From Cercospora beticola (lineage: Eukaryota > Ascomycota > Dothideomycetes > Mycosphaerellales > Mycosphaerellaceae): a stretch of DNA of 64,000 nt. Position 1 is the first letter of the stretch; every line of letters starts with the position of its first letter. The notes beneath the pieces are model-generated. The model had not been told where the DNA came from, made no database searches, and worked only from the letters and a program-made list of their open reading frames with translations. The position numbers and the translations under genes were made by a program. Shown here piece by piece: positions 44,514-56,950 of this stretch. The stretch lies in assembly GCF_033473495.1 (NCBI RefSeq), contig NC_088939.1, positions 1,860,001 to 1,924,000 on the forward strand, given 5' to 3'.

Positions 44514-45713
44514 ATGGGCAGCATTGGCCTCCCGCCGAAGGACTCATCCGAGATCTATCTCACCACGGCCACCCCAGCTGAAATCGAAGAACTCTCCCGC
44601 GCGAACAGCATCGAATGGAAAGCTGCGCTCGAGCTCGAGCCGTACTTGCTTCGCGAGCAGCACCTGGCAAACCAGGAACTCACAAGAGACGGCGGTCTCA
44701 CCACGTGGGTACTCGTTTGGCAGCCAGGCTCCGCTGCAGATCGCCACATTCTCACCGGCTGTGAAACGATCAAGAAGCGAGCGTTGGTCTCGAAGAACGG
44801 CAAGGTGGACGATGCAATCTGCCACGGCGTGTGCTCCGTCTTTTGTCTACCGGAGTTTCGTGGCAGAGGGTACGCTGGCAGAATGATGGCGGAGCTGGGC
44901 GACAAGTTGAGGAATTGGAAAGTGGACAATGACAAGCAGCACGTCTTCAGTGCTCTCTGGTCAGATATCGGGAAGCAGTTTTACGCTGCGAGAGGATGGC
45001 ACCCATATGCGTCACTCCACATCACTCTCCCGGCACGCGAGCAGCCATTAGGTGCAGGGGTACAGCTTCTCAAGAGCCAAGACCTAGCGGAAGCGTGTAT
45101 GATCGACGAAAAACTGATGCGCAGCCGTCTCCAGGCACGCGGCAACAACGGCCGGACGACTGTCTCGATCCTTCCAGATCAGCGAACTGTAGCCTGGCAT
45201 CACGCTCGAGAAGACTTTGTATCCAAAGAACTGCTCAAAAAATCGCCTACTGTCAGAGGTGCTAGAGTTGGCTCTGTTTGGGCTTATTGGACACGCGTAT
45301 GGGCGGATCCTCAAGGCCACGATCCAAATACCTTGCACATCCTACGTCTTGTGATAGAAGACGATCAACTCGGAGCGGATCTGTCCCCAGCCACCACGGA
45401 AGGCGTTGATGCGATAAACGCTGCTATCGAAGGGCGGAAGCAGTTGCCAGGTCTGGAATCTGGCAAGGTCGCAGAGATCAGACAGTCAATTGCGAAGATA
45501 TTGGCCGTTGCACAGACAGAAGCGGATCGATGGGGGATGAAAGAGGTCATGTTGTGGAATCCCACCAGCCTTGCATTAGCTGCTGCCAAACAGATTGACA
45601 AGAATGTCTCGGTGATGGAACGCCAGTCAGAGAGCATACCGAGCCTACGATGGTACGATGGGAACTGGAAAGATGTTGACTGGGTGGAAAATATGAAATA
45701 TGCTTGGTGTTGA
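44514..45713 (+). CDS. LYC1-like GNAT N-acetyltransferase
   Basis: Intronless, 399 residues. A GNAT core occupies the N-terminal half: the acetyl-CoA-binding loop is LPEFRGRGYAGRMM (~residue 114-127), preceded by an ICHGVCSVFCLP strand. The second half (VSILPDQRTVAWHHAREDF, GSVWAYWTRVW) is that of the LYC1/C6 family, known in Yarrowia for lysine N6-acetyltransferase in lysine catabolism. Catalysis of Lys N6-acetylation is by family resemblance; other amine acceptors are possible. It lies 9 kb from the Pls-type synthetase with unrelated genes between. Confidence 0.82.
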   Translation: MGSIGLPPKDSSEIYLTTATPAEIEELSRANSIEWKAALELEPYLLREQHLANQELTRDGGLTTWVLVWQPGSAADRHILTGCETIKKRALVSKNGKVDDAICHGVCSVFCLPEFRGRGYAGRMMAELGDKLRNWKVDNDKQHVFSALWSDIGKQFYAARGWHPYASLHITLPAREQPLGAGVQLLKSQDLAEACMIDEKLMRSRLQARGNNGRTTVSILPDQRTVAWHHAREDFVSKELLKKSPTVRGARVGSVWAYWTRVWADPQGHDPNTLHILRLVIEDDQLGADLSPATTEGVDAINAAIEGRKQLPGLESGKVAEIRQSIAKILAVAQTEADRWGMKEVMLWNPTSLALAAAKQIDKNVSVMERQSESIPSLRWYDGNWKDVDWVENMKYAWC

Positions 45714-47031
45714 GCGAGCTTGATCTAGGTGAGGACGTGACGGGCGTTGACAGAATGGACTCTTAAATGCAACCTGAGTGTTTCGACGATTGGCCTCTGG
45801 TCAAGCAGTGGAAGGTGGTACTTAGCATGATGATTCGTATTTCTCCACAAAAAGACACGGCCGCTCCGAGCAAAGCTAAAACGATCGGCGGCGGCATTGT
45901 CCAGTCTGAGCATCTTCTTCAGCAGAGTTGTCCAGAATAGAATTGTCTGCATCACTCCGGCCCGTGTTGAGAACATGTACTGTATAGACCACAGATTCAC
46001 GGCAACGACATGTGGTAGTGTGCCAAACGCCACAACCGCGCGATTCTCAACCACGTCTGAATAAACCTGCCAGATGCCGCCGAATTCCTGGCAGCCATGG
46101 CAAGTCGTGTTTCAACGCCATGCTGTAGCTGTGTAGCAGCCCGCCTGAAACGCAGCGGTGATAGGTGGTCTGCGCGCTGCAGTCGCAGACTTGATCGTGG
46201 CGGTGTCACCACATTTCATCTACGTGATGGGATAGTCTGTTGGGCAGCAAGTTTGTTTACCGGCAGAAATTTGCCCCACGCTCGCATTGTCTCTCACCTT
46301 TGCTCGTCCTTCCACTGCTCTCTCACTCTTGCCGCGCCGCCCCATCGTCCGCAGCGCCGGAGCACATCCTTTGTCCTCTCACGCTCTCTACTGCACTTAT
46401 CGACAGTTCATGCAGGCAAAAGGAGAGAACAGGCCATTGCCACTAGTGCGTGGCTGCGCATTATTGACACGCTGATCAGTTGACGTATTCTGAGGGCACG
46501 GACGTAGCGCGGGCAGGCTTGGGAGCACATTATCTCGTGCCATCAGCAACAATTCGCATTGCTCTATACCTATTGCACCTGTGCCATTGTGCCTGCCGTG
46601 CCGAACCCCACCGACCGACGACCTCATCTGGTGCGGCCGGCCTGATTGTGGTCCTGCGCGCTGGGAAGAAGCTTCCACGAGGGGTCGCATTTCTGTCCTG
46701 TTTCTCCCACCTCACCTGGCACACCACAGCACAGGCACCTCCCGCCGCCAACCCGCCGCCGCGTCACGCCCGTCTGGCTGCGCGTTCGTTCTTCTTCCAC
46801 ACTGCACACACACGCCCGCCTGCCCTGCAGCCCGGCGACAGCTGAGCCGCGAGCCTTCCCTCAGACAGCCGGGCCACATCCTCTCGAGCTGCACGTGCCG
46901 TTGCCTGACAGCCGACATCTCGACTTCAGCCGCTGTGCAGCACCACCAACACCTCCAGATATACGAACCCATACCTCCCGAGAGGCAGCAGCCCACCCGC
47001 CCGCCCGATTCGGGCTTCACCCACCGCAGCC
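45714..47031. other. Intergenic / protein kinase C upstream region
   Basis: 1.3 kb. The distal half may hold the LYC1-like 3' UTR; the proximal half (46570-47030) is GC- and CT/CA-rich leader, giving long composition-driven frames on both strands. No coding exon with a recognisable motif is present. Confidence 0.5.
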
Positions 47032-50000
47032 ATGGAAGATGGCGCGGCCACGCAAGAGATCTACCGCCGGATCGAGCGCGAGAAGAAGCTGATCCAGGCG
47101 GCCACGCAGATGCGACAGGCCACAGGCAATGCCCAGGTCGTGTCAAAGGCGGATTCGGAGATCAGAGAGGCCAGGCGAAACATTCAATACTTTGAGCAGA
47201 AGCTTAATGATTTGCGCGATCGTAACATTGGGTCGAGCATGAGCAATCTTTCAGTCTCAGGAAATGGCGGTTCACAGGGTCCTTCTCATGGCCGCGGAGA
47301 CTCAACAGGCTCAGGATACAGGAACGAGCAAGGCTACGGCGGAGGTGCAGACTATGGCGACCCAGGCCCGGGTGGATACAGCATGGGCGGAGCCCCCGGA
47401 CTCATGCCCCCGCGAGCGCCTTATGCCCCGCCTGGACCCGGCGAGAGGACTCCGCGAGCACGCCCTAACTACAGCAAGCTTGGTAAGGCGACGATGCGGG
47501 CTGATGGGAAAATGACTAACATTGGCAGATCTCATCAAATACGAAACACCCCACCTAGGTCCCCGCATACAGCTCATGTTGTCCCAGCTCGAATTCAAAC
47601 TTTCCGTGGAGAAGCAATATAAGGATGGTATCGAGAAGATGGTCAAGCTCTATCAAATGGAAGGCGATCGTAAGAGCAGGGGTGAGGCAGAGCTTCGAAG
47701 AATGGAGAGCAACCAAAAGATTCAGTTGTTGACGAGAGCACTACGAAGATATGAGGACCTGCATGTGGATGTCGAGAATGGCGCCGATGCTGCCGACGAC
47801 GATAGCTTAGACACTCCCAGCCAGCGGAAACCTCTCACCGGCCACATGTCTGTCAGGATTCATGCCATCGACAATGTGGACCACGCCGCATCTGGACGAT
47901 TTAGTAGAGGCCCGGATACCTTTGTCGTCATGAAGGTGGAAGACGTGCTCAAGGGCAGAACGAAAGCTACCAAGACCGATCGATGGACCGACGAGAATCA
48001 CGAATTCGACGTAGACAAGGCCAACGAGATCGAATTTACCGTGTACGACAAATCAAGTGGTGACCATCCCATACCCATTGGCCTTCTCTGGATCCGCTTG
48101 TCTGATCTTGTCGATGAGATCCGAAGGAAAAGGATTGAGACAGAGTTCAACCAGGCAGGCTGGAAGACTGCTGACCAGATGGACGGCTCGCTGGCAAGAC
48201 CTGACATGCAGTTCTCGCCACCGCCGAACTCATCACATGGGACGAACGCGCCTGGTGGCGGATCGATTGCTGCTGCGGCTGGCGGTCCAGCGGGTTCTGG
48301 ACTTGCACCTCAGACTGGACCGGTCTACATTGATGCCTGGTTCACACTCGAGCCCGTCGGCAAGATTCACTTGACCCTCAGCTTCATCAAGCAGGTCAAG
48401 GACCGCCGTCCATTCGATGTTGGTCTCAATCGTAAGGGCGCTGTCCGTCAAAAGAAGGAAGACATCGTGGAGCAATACGGCCACAAGTTCATTGTGCAGA
48501 CATTCTATAACATCATGCGATGCGCGCTATGCGGCGACTTTTTGAAGTATACCGCCGGCATGCAATGCGCTGACTGCAAGTACACATGTCACCAGAAGTG
48601 CTACCAGAAAGTGGTCACCAAGTGTATCAGCAAGTCCAACGCCGAAACTGATCCGGATGAGGAGAAGATCAATCACCGCATTCCACATCGCTTCGATGCC
48701 TTCTCGAACATGGGTGCCAACTGGTGCTGCCATTGCGGATATATGCTACCTATAGGAAGGCGGCAGGCGAGAAGGTGCACTGAGTGCAAGCTGACGAGTC
48801 ACGCGAATTGCGTACACTTTGTGCCAGACTTCTGCGGCATGAGCATGGAAAGCGCCAATCAGATCCTGGCTGAATTGAAGAAGACGAAGAACAGCCGTAT
48901 GCTCGCCAATAGCACAAAGCTGAGACCTCCCGGCGTACAAACAAGCGGTAGGCCCACGCCGCCGCCACAATCTTCAAGCTATGCGCTTGCGCCTGGACAC
49001 CAAGACCAAGTTTCACAGAAAGAGCAAGACAGGCTACAAGACAGGTTCTCGTACGGCAAAGACCGCATGTCCGACTCCTATGAGCAGCCACCCAGGACTT
49101 CCTCCTTCGGACCGCCTCCTGGTGCTGCGGACGCTGGAAAAGCTGCGATGGGCGGTGGCCAGACACCTTCCTCTCCAGAATCCGGCCACCGTCCTCCTGC
49201 TCATCGCACACAGTCTTCGCAATCTTCTGCCGCCGCAGCCGCTGCAGCAGCTTCCGTTGCCTTGGCTGGCAAGCGAACTTCCGGCAACGACCGTCCACCG
49301 TACGACCGAGGGACGACGGATCCATATACTCAACAGCAACGGGGATCAGGTGGGTATGCCGATGGCTACGCAGAGAGCAAGCGTATTGCGCCTCAGCCTG
49401 GGCAGCAGCAGTCCACATACAATCCTGCTGACTATGCTGCTGTCGCTGGGTACTCTTCCGGACCTCCTTATCAGCAAACGGTATCGCCGCCGCCTCAGCC
49501 ACCTGCCAAGAATTATCCTCCGCAACCAATATCGCAGGGCCCGCCACCCGCGACTGCACAAGGACGACCGCAATCGCCGGCTGCAGTGCCCGCTCCGAAC
49601 GTCTCAATTACCGAGCCCGTGGTCGAACAGCGCAAGCCAGCTCCTCCTGCCAACACTGCAGGTACTGGACGTCGTATCGGTCTCGATCACTTCAACTTCC
49701 TCGCTGTTTTGGGCAAGGGTAACTTTGGAAAGGTGATGCTCGCGGAGACGAAGACGACGAAACAGCTTTATGCCATCAAAGTTCTAAAGAAGGAGTTCAT
49801 CATCGAAAATGACGAAGTGGAAAGCACCCGCTCGGAAAAGCGCGTGTTCCTGATTGCGAACAAGGAACGCCACCCGTTCTTGTTGAATCTGCACGCTTGT
49901 TTCCAAACGGAGACTCGCATCTACTTCGTCATGGAATACATTAGTGGAGGAGATTTGATGCTGCACATCCAACGTGGACAATTTGGCACGAAAAGAGCAC

Positions 50001-50728
50001 AATTCTATGCTGCAGAGGTTTGCCTGGCGCTGAAGTATTTCCACGAGAACGGCGTCATTTACCGTGATCTGAAGCTGGACAACATTCTGCTTACTCTTGA
50101 TGGGCACATCAAGATTGCAGATTACGGTCTGTGCAAGGAAGACATGTGGTATGGCTCAACGACAAGCACATTCTGCGGTACCCCGGAATTCATGGCGCCT
50201 GAGATCCTGTTGGACAAGAAGTACGGACGTGCTGTGGATTGGTGGGCATTTGGTGTCCTCATCTATCAAATGCTCCTCCAGCAATCGCCGTTCCGCGGTG
50301 AGGACGAGGACGAAATCTACGACGCAATTCTGGCCGATGAACCGCTCTATCCAATTCACATGCCAAGAGACAGTGTCTCGATACTTCAAAAGCTCTTGAC
50401 ACGAGAGCCGGAACTGCGACTTGGCTCTGGACCTACCGATGCCCAGGAGATCATGTCCCATGCCTTCTTTAGGAACGTTAATTGGGAAGATGTCTACTAC
50501 AAGCGGGTTCCTGCACCTTTCCTCCCGACTGTGAAGAGCAGAGCGGACACCAGCAATTTCGACTCGGAGTTTACTAGTGTTACTCCAGTCCTGACGCCGG
50601 TACAGAGTGGTAAGTTGAGATTCGAACAGTCACCGCAACGAAGACAAGCTAACATGTATCCCGCAGTGCTATCGCAAGCTATGCAAGAGGAGTTCCGAGG
50701 GTTCTCTTACTCGGCAGATTTTGTTTGA
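47032..50728 (+). CDS. PKC1: Fungal protein kinase C (Pkc1 type)
   Basis: Exons 47032-47482, 47529-50609 and 50667-50728 give 1197 residues. The last intron (57 nt, GCTAAC branch) is a multiple of three and open, but removing it restores the conserved join [15 protein letters not shown]. Domains: HR1a (~5-75), HR1b (~150-225), C2 (~255-360, [11 protein letters not shown]), C1a (~470-520, [17 protein letters not shown]) and C1b (~540-590, [18 protein letters not shown]), a long Pro/Gln/Ala-rich linker, kinase (~870-1130; [45 protein letters not shown]), and the AGC tail ending in the hydrophobic motif [10 protein letters not shown]. It is the Rho1-activated kinase of the cell-wall-integrity pathway. 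Confidence 0.97.
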
Positions 50729-51292
50729 GTCTCGATTGCGTTTTGACAGGCAACGAGAATTCTTCCCTCTTGTGGCGCATGGCTGTGCTGATACCCAGGA
50801 TCTGTTGCACCACTGTCGATGTAGCACATTTGCCACTACATCGATGCTCCTCTCAGTGAAGGGCATGACCGAGACCGACTAGCCGGCAGAGGACTGGCAT
50901 GTATGAGGAGGGCACGACAGACGCCGACATTGAAGATGATGATAATGCCGATCCGTGTCTCGACAGGTGACAGAGAACAAATAATACTTTTGACAGTGAA
51001 CATGACAATTGAGGTGACGCTGATGCTGACCAAGCAAATCTTTGTATACAGTAGCGACTGCCTCCTCCCACTGGCAACAGAGCTAGATAGACGTTCTCCA
51101 AACAGGGCAGTTGTTGTCCTCGCTTGTACCTGCTGACAAATGTGTGGATCCTCTCTTGCCACAAAGTTCCACTATGGCACTTGCGCATAAAGGGATCGTC
51201 GTCATGGTCTTGTAGGCACGAGCATCAAACTATGTCGGACAACCACCAGCGCCCAAAACTTGCAGCGGAGATACAGCACGCACTGTTTGATC
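50729..51292. other. Intergenic
   Basis: 564 bp between protein kinase C and the MBL-fold gene, both on the plus strand. No feature is recognised. Confidence 0.5.
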
Positions 51293-52485
51293 ATGGCGTG
51301 CAAAGCTACGTGGGAGATCCCACAGTCGACCTCGACCGTCAAGGTCTCCATCATTGACACGACAATGCGGTCTTCTATTCCACTAAGCCTGTTTGCTGGT
51401 CCTGCAATCCCCGGGTTGGACAAGTTACGCGCACCCGCGTATTCCTTCTTGATTACACACACGAGTGGAAATGGCAAAGAGCGAAAGCTGGTCTTCGATC
51501 TTGGAATTCCCGTCGATCTCGAGAAGGACTTTCCTCCCGATGTGTACCAACGGGTCCAAGCGATGAAAGGCGTGGGTGGCATGATGGAATCGAAGGAATA
51601 TGTCAGCGATATCCTGACCGAGGGAGGCGTGGATCTGAAGAGTATCGAGGGCGTGATTTGGAGGTAAGTACTGATTCCGTGGTGGCTGCTATTGCATATT
51701 TGCTGACATGGACCGACAGTCATGCACATCTCGATCACGTCGGAAGGCCCTCGCTCTTTCCTTCCACCACAGAACTCATCGTGGGTCCTGGTATCAAGGA
51801 GGCTTACTTTCCAGGATGGCCAGATGTTGAGAGCTCTCCGATCCTAGCCCGGGAATTTGCCGGACGAGCAGTCAAAGAGCTGAAGACTGAAGACTTTAAT
51901 CTCAAGATTGGCAGTCTCAAAGCACTGGACTACTTTGGCGATGGAAGCTTTTACTTCTTGCTCGCTCCTGGTCATGCCATTGGACACATGAATGCTCTCG
52001 CACGAACGACAAATGACAGCTTCATATACATGGCTGCAGACTCTTTCCATCACACTTCGCAACTGAGACCACACGTTGGAGCACCACTGCCAGATTCTGT
52101 GGCTCTGCATACATGTACGTGCACCGCGTCCGCGCTTCAGCCGATCCACCCAGCATCCAATGCAGCAGATGTCCCCAAGAGATATCATGCTGCGTTTGGA
52201 AATTTTGAGTCGACTTTCGATCAGGTCCCGTTCCAGACCATCGTGGAGCATGAGAATGGTACTTCCATAGCGATAGACATTCAAGCTGCCAGAGATACCA
52301 TTACAGCTATCCAGGAATTCGACGCGAAGCCGGAGGTCTTCGTCATTGCCGCGCACGACCAGAGTCTGTTCAATGTGCTGGAATACTTGCCTGCTGAGGC
52401 TAATGATTGGAGGGCAAAGGGCTGGAAGGAGAGGGGTCAATGGGGTTTCCTTGAGGATTTGCACGAAGCGGCTAAGAAGCAGTAA
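51293..52485 (+). CDS. Metallo-beta-lactamase-fold hydrolase (lactonase-like)
   Basis: Exons 51293-51663 and 51720-52485 give 378 residues. The 56-nt intron lies directly before the metal motif and restores SHAHLDHVG, the HxHxDH signature binding two zinc ions. Further ligand regions are GHAIGHM (His), MAADSFHH (Asp) and AHDQSL (His). N-terminal SIIDTTMRSSIPLSLF and HTSGNGKERKLVFDLG strands fit the first MBL half. There is no signal peptide, so it is cytosolic. The closest type by motif order is the AttM/AiiB-like lactonase group found in fungi; the substrate is unknown. An upstream in-frame TTG exists, but ATG 51293 is the only reasonable start. Confidence 0.9.
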
Positions 52486-54321
52486 TTATCTAATTGTTGG
52501 GAGGCAGCAAGTTGTCAGCATCTCGACATGGGTTGCACTGGCGTTGGTGTACGTGTATTCGCTGTAGTACAAAACATGCATCTCATCTCGTGAGAAGCGT
52601 CTACGAGATGAACTGCCCCACCCGCACAAAAGAATGGTGTTTGAAGCAGGCTTGAGCAGTCCATTAGCAAATAAATAAAGCCCATATAAAGTAATATCTT
52701 CGAATGAAGCTGATATGGATTCGATTGGAATGTACGAAGTAATTGTCCATGCGAAGCACAAAACTCCCTTACCTTCGTAAGCAAAGAAGTTGGCTTTGCA
52801 GGGCAAAATGGATCCAACACCTTGGCAAAAAAGATAATTGCTTAAGGTCGTACCCGGAATCTGCATTGCTATTAGGCACTGCGGGCTTATGACTGGAAGT
52901 TGATAGAGACATACCGAACCGCTAATGACATGTTAGATGATGTTCAAGGAAACAATGATTGCACATGTACTCACGGGTTCCCGGAAAGTTCTGATGAATC
53001 AGAATCCGATGTGATAACCGCTACACTATACCTGGGATGGGTATTAGTGGAAGCTCAGTGCGGTGTGCAACTGGTAATACTCACAACCGAGTGGTTGGAA
53101 CCAATGATTGGTTGAATTATGCTGCCAGAGAAATTTGACAAAATATAAAGACTCATCGTTCCCCGCCGGACAGAGCTATGGCCGGGCGCCGACGGCAACT
53201 GGTCCGTTGCGGCTACTTTCTTGCCTTGACGTGCACAGCACAAACCGCTCAAAACGACAAAGACCAACCTGGGATGCCTTGAGCCCACGTCTGGTATCAT
53301 TGACACCTCTCATTAAAACTGCCGTGTCATTACGATGGTAGTCATACTGATGAGTGATTCAAAACCAGGGAGAGCGCCACCATTCGAAGCACCCCGCTCC
53401 GACAGGATTATTGCCGTGAGAAGACTCCAGTATCCGGGAAGCTGCTTCCAGCAGACAAGGAAATATTTCTGGTAGTGGAATTACAGGTGCCAATGTGTTC
53501 TCGTGGCAGCGTTGCACATTATAGAAGGCCGACGAAGATGGTCTTCAATCATGAAGGAGACTCGCATCACCAGGCTACGAACGGATTTCCATCGCTCTAT
53601 CGGCAAAGGCTCGACTCGTTTTGAAGTCATACGCCGCCGCATAAACTTATCCTCAAACTTGGATGTGGCTGATCTCTAGACTTTTCGACACGCTGCTAGC
53701 GACTCGACTGCACGACTCAACCCTGGGGGAAACTCCACGAGCTTTCTTATCCAAGTCCTCGACGCAGCAGCACTCAGCAACGAGCAAAGCCGTTTGCTGT
53801 CCCGGTGAATCTTCCGTGACCGTGTAAAAGGAAGAAGTGCTCATCTTGTGAACCTCGTCAAGACAATACTACCGACAGCTTCAATCCTCCTCCCAAGAGC
53901 CGGGGTACACATTGAAACGCCACCTCGCGGGGTTGAAGCGACTATCGCCTGCATGTGCAGCTGCCACATGGTCTCGCCTGCTGCAGTGAAATGCCCGCAG
54001 GTCGTGCCATTGGCCAAAATCAAAGAGACCTCCAGGCAAGTATTGGCCACCATTGGCGACTGTCTTCCTACTGGTCTTGTCGGAGCTTGCAAGCATGCCA
54101 CGCGGCTGGCACGAGGCTTCGCTACACATGCACAAATGCTTGACTTTTCTTACGACGACCTCCTCGTGTCAAAATATTACCGAGATCTCCGCACGAAGAT
54201 TGCCGGAATGCTGTCTGTCGCTGGGATTGGTATTGCTATAAGACAATGGCTGCTGGCTTGCTCGAGGTAAGGTGTTTGATCTTTTCATTTTCAATCTCTA
54301 CTCCATCAATAGACTACCATC
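52486..54321. other. 1.8-kb gene-poor intergenic region
   Basis: Upstream region of the sugar transporter. Minus-strand (52486-52866) and plus-strand (53848-54270, 140 codons) frames exist but show no family resemblance or credible splice structure. Composition is AT-richer around 52640-53160. No tRNA or inverted repeat is obvious to the eye. Confidence 0.45.
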
Positions 54322-56026
54322 ATGGGCTGGGTCTCACGTATCTTCTCCACTGGAGAAGAGGGAAGCAACAGAAAGCTCAATGCCTACAACATATGGATGC
54401 TGCTCTTTGTCTCCATCGGCAGCATGGTATATGGCTACACTGCCAGTATCATTGGCTCAACTCTGGGTACATTCTCCATGGCCATAGTAGCATCGCGGAT
54501 AAAGCTGACTCGCTACAGGCCAACCCACCTTCATCGCATACTTCCAGCTCGCGACTCGTCCCAATGGCACCCAACTCATTGCAGCTACGAATGGCCTCTT
54601 TCAGGCCGGAGGTGTCATTGGCACTCTGACACTCCCTCTCTTCACCGATAGGTGGGGCAGGAAGGCTGGCTTGGGAGTGGTATGTTTGTCCAAGACTGTC
54701 CTTCCGATACAAGCTAACATCAAACAGAGCGCTCTCCTTGCTCTTATCTCGGGCGCCGCACTGGCGGGAAGTACCCACATCATTGTATTCCTGATTTTCC
54801 GCTTCATTGCCGGAGCCAGCGCATTCATGATCCTTGCCGCCGTGCCAATCTGGATGTCCGAAGTGGTACCTCCTTACTTGCGAGGCGCTCTCGTCAACGT
54901 GCACGCCATCTCACTCGTGTTCGGTTACTTCATTCAATCGTGGATCGGCTTTGGCTTCTACCACTGGAAAGAGGGCGGAAACTGGACCTGGCGTGTCCCG
55001 ATTCTTTTCCAGTGTCTCTGGCCGCTGATGTTGCTTAGTGGACTGTACTGGGTGCCTGAGAGTCGTAAGTTCTCCGTTTCAGATCGCTTGACCCAAGCTA
55101 ATATCGATGCAGCCCGTTGGTTGTGCATGAAAGACCGCGGCGAGGAAGCGAAGAACATTCTCTTCCGTCTGCACGACGATCCATCAGACCCTTCACACTC
55201 CTTTGCTCGAGCAGAGTACGTTCAAATCCAGAAACAGCTCACACTTGACCGCACGCTCGACGACAGCTGGATGCACATCTTCCGCAAACCATCTCTTCGC
55301 AAGCGTCTGTGGTTGACAATCGGCACTACCGGTTTCATCCAATGCTCCGGTGTGCTCGTCATCAACAACTACGGTCCCACACTGTACAGAAACCTCGGAT
55401 TCTCCGAGACCAAGCAATTGTTGTACCCTGCAGCCTGGCTCACATTGGCTGTGGGTCTCAATGCCATGGCTTCCCTCTTGGTCGATCACTTCAACCGAGC
55501 CAAGTTCCTCGCCATCGGGGTCTTTGGCTGTATGGTCACCCTCATCATCGAAGCGGCTCTCATTGCCGAATTCGTCCCATCAAACAACTCTGCAGCACTT
55601 CAAGCGGCTGTGGCAATGCTCTTCATTTTCGAGATTCCGTATGACTGGTGTCTCGATGGACTTCAGTTCACCTACATCTCCGAAATCTGGCCCAGTCATC
55701 TCCGTGCCAAAGGCATGTCTGCGGGTGTGGCCATGATTTCGCTCATGAATATCATGTGGTTGCAGGCAGCTCCAACTGCTTTTGAGACTATCGGCTGGAA
55801 GTTCTACTTGTGCTTCATCATTCCTGGAACCATCGGCAGTGTCATCATGTGGTTCTGGTTCCCAGATACCAAGGGCAAGCCACTCGAAGAAGTTGCTGCC
55901 ATCTTTGGAGACGTTGACGAGGTCGCTGTGTATCAAAGGGATATCGATATCAGCATTGACGATAAGATGGGAGAGAAGGAAGGTAGTGTTGTGTATGTTG
56001 AAGAGGCCGGCGTTCACAAGGCATAG
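54322..56026 (+). CDS. MFS hexose/sugar transporter
   Basis: Exons 54322-54466, 54519-54679, 54728-55064 and 55113-56026 give 518 residues with 12 predicted membrane helices. The third intron (48 nt) is in frame and open; its removal restores the sugar-porter signature WVPESPRWLCMKDRGEEA. Other signatures are YGYTASIIGSTLGQPTF in helix 1, the loop 2-3 motif TDRWGRKAG and PETK-like FPDTKGKPLEE at the end. It is a plasma-membrane proton-sugar symporter or facilitator of the fungal hexose/lactose transporter subgroup. The substrate sugar cannot be fixed from motifs. Confidence 0.93.
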
Positions 56027-56151
56027 AAGAAGTGTGGTAGAACCAGTACACATAGAAGTCAGGTTCGTTCATCAAATGTATTGAGGTTGTACAAAGGATT
56101 GTCATGCTTTTCAGCTACATTATATTACAGCTTTTCCGTCAAGTTCGTGAT
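56027..56151. other. Short spacer between convergent genes
   Basis: 125 bp of shared 3' flank between the sugar transporter and the glycine-rich protein gene. No feature is seen. Confidence 0.5.
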
Positions 56152-56950
56152 CTAGTAGCCCTTTGGTGCGCTTGGGCTCGTCTTTGGTGGGTTGGAGCCG
56201 TACGATGGTGGTGGCTGGGAGCTTCCGCCGTCAGAACCGTCGTCCTTGTCATCATCGTCATCCGAGCCTGGTGTAGGGCTCGTCTCGGTGTTGCCACCGT
56301 TGCCGCCTTGGCTGCCGCCGTAGCTAGGGGGCTTTGAACCACCGGCTCCGGCTCCGGCTCCAGCTCCAGCTCCAGCGCCAACACTGCCGCTCGCTGTCCC
56401 TTTCCCCCCTCCACTGGAATATCCACCAGCACCTGCACCTCCGTTCACGGCGCCTCCACCATTCGCGGATCCGTAGCCTCCACCACCAATGTTGCCAGAT
56501 CCAGATCCATAGCCACCACCGCCCACGTTTCCTGAACCATAACCACCCCCTCGAATGCCGCCCAAAAGACCGCCAATGATAGACCCAAGTGAAGCACCGA
56601 TATTGACGTTGGCCCCTACTCCACCCTTGCCACCCAGGCCAAGACCAAGACCGGCACCTAGACTCTGTCAGTTGCGAACAAGCGGAGACGGCAGCGTATC
56701 AACATACCGAGGCCACCCAAGCCTCCAAGGTTGACGCCAACTCCAGCGTTGATTCCGCCTGCTTTTCGTCAGTAACGGATCTCCGCCTTTTGTTTCTCGA
56801 CAAGAACGACGACTCACCCTTGCCACCGACGCTACCGCCACCGTCCCCGCCGCCGTATCCGTGGCCAAAAGTTGGCTCTGCAGCAGGCATAGGAGCAGCG
56901 AGAACGCTGGTTGCCAGCGCAAGCTGGATGAAAGTGAACTTGTACTGCAT
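56152..56950 (-). CDS. Secreted glycine-rich protein
   Basis: Exons 56950-56818, 56758-56708 and 56657-56152 give 229 residues. A signal peptide (MQYKFTFIQLALATSVLAAP) leads into Gly-rich sequence: FGHGYGGGDGGGS, then hydrophobic-glycine repeats (GVGVNLGGLGGLG, GASLGSIIGGLLGG), GGGGYGSG units, a GA dipeptide run, an acidic DDDDDKDD block and a Pro/Ser tail. Introns of 59 and 50 nt keep the frame. The sequence looks like a cell-wall or extracellular matrix structural protein; no enzyme motif is present. A minus-strand TATATA (57103-57110) lies about 155 bp upstream. Function is unknown. Confidence 0.82.
56339..56376. repeat. Hexamer repeat encoding Gly-Ala run
   Basis: Consecutive GGCTCC / AGCTCC hexamers inside the glycine-rich gene encode an alternating Gly-Ala stretch of about 12 residues on the minus strand. 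Replication slippage is the likely source, so length may vary between strains. Confidence 0.75.

Noticed and set aside
48750..49607. 285-codon minus-strand frame inside protein kinase C
   Set aside because: Shadow frame in the GC-rich, Pro/Gln/Ala-coding linker of the kinase gene.
53848..54270. 140-codon plus-strand frame before the sugar transporter
   Set aside because: Cys- and Ala-containing but without recognised motif or splice structure; I regard it as promoter DNA.
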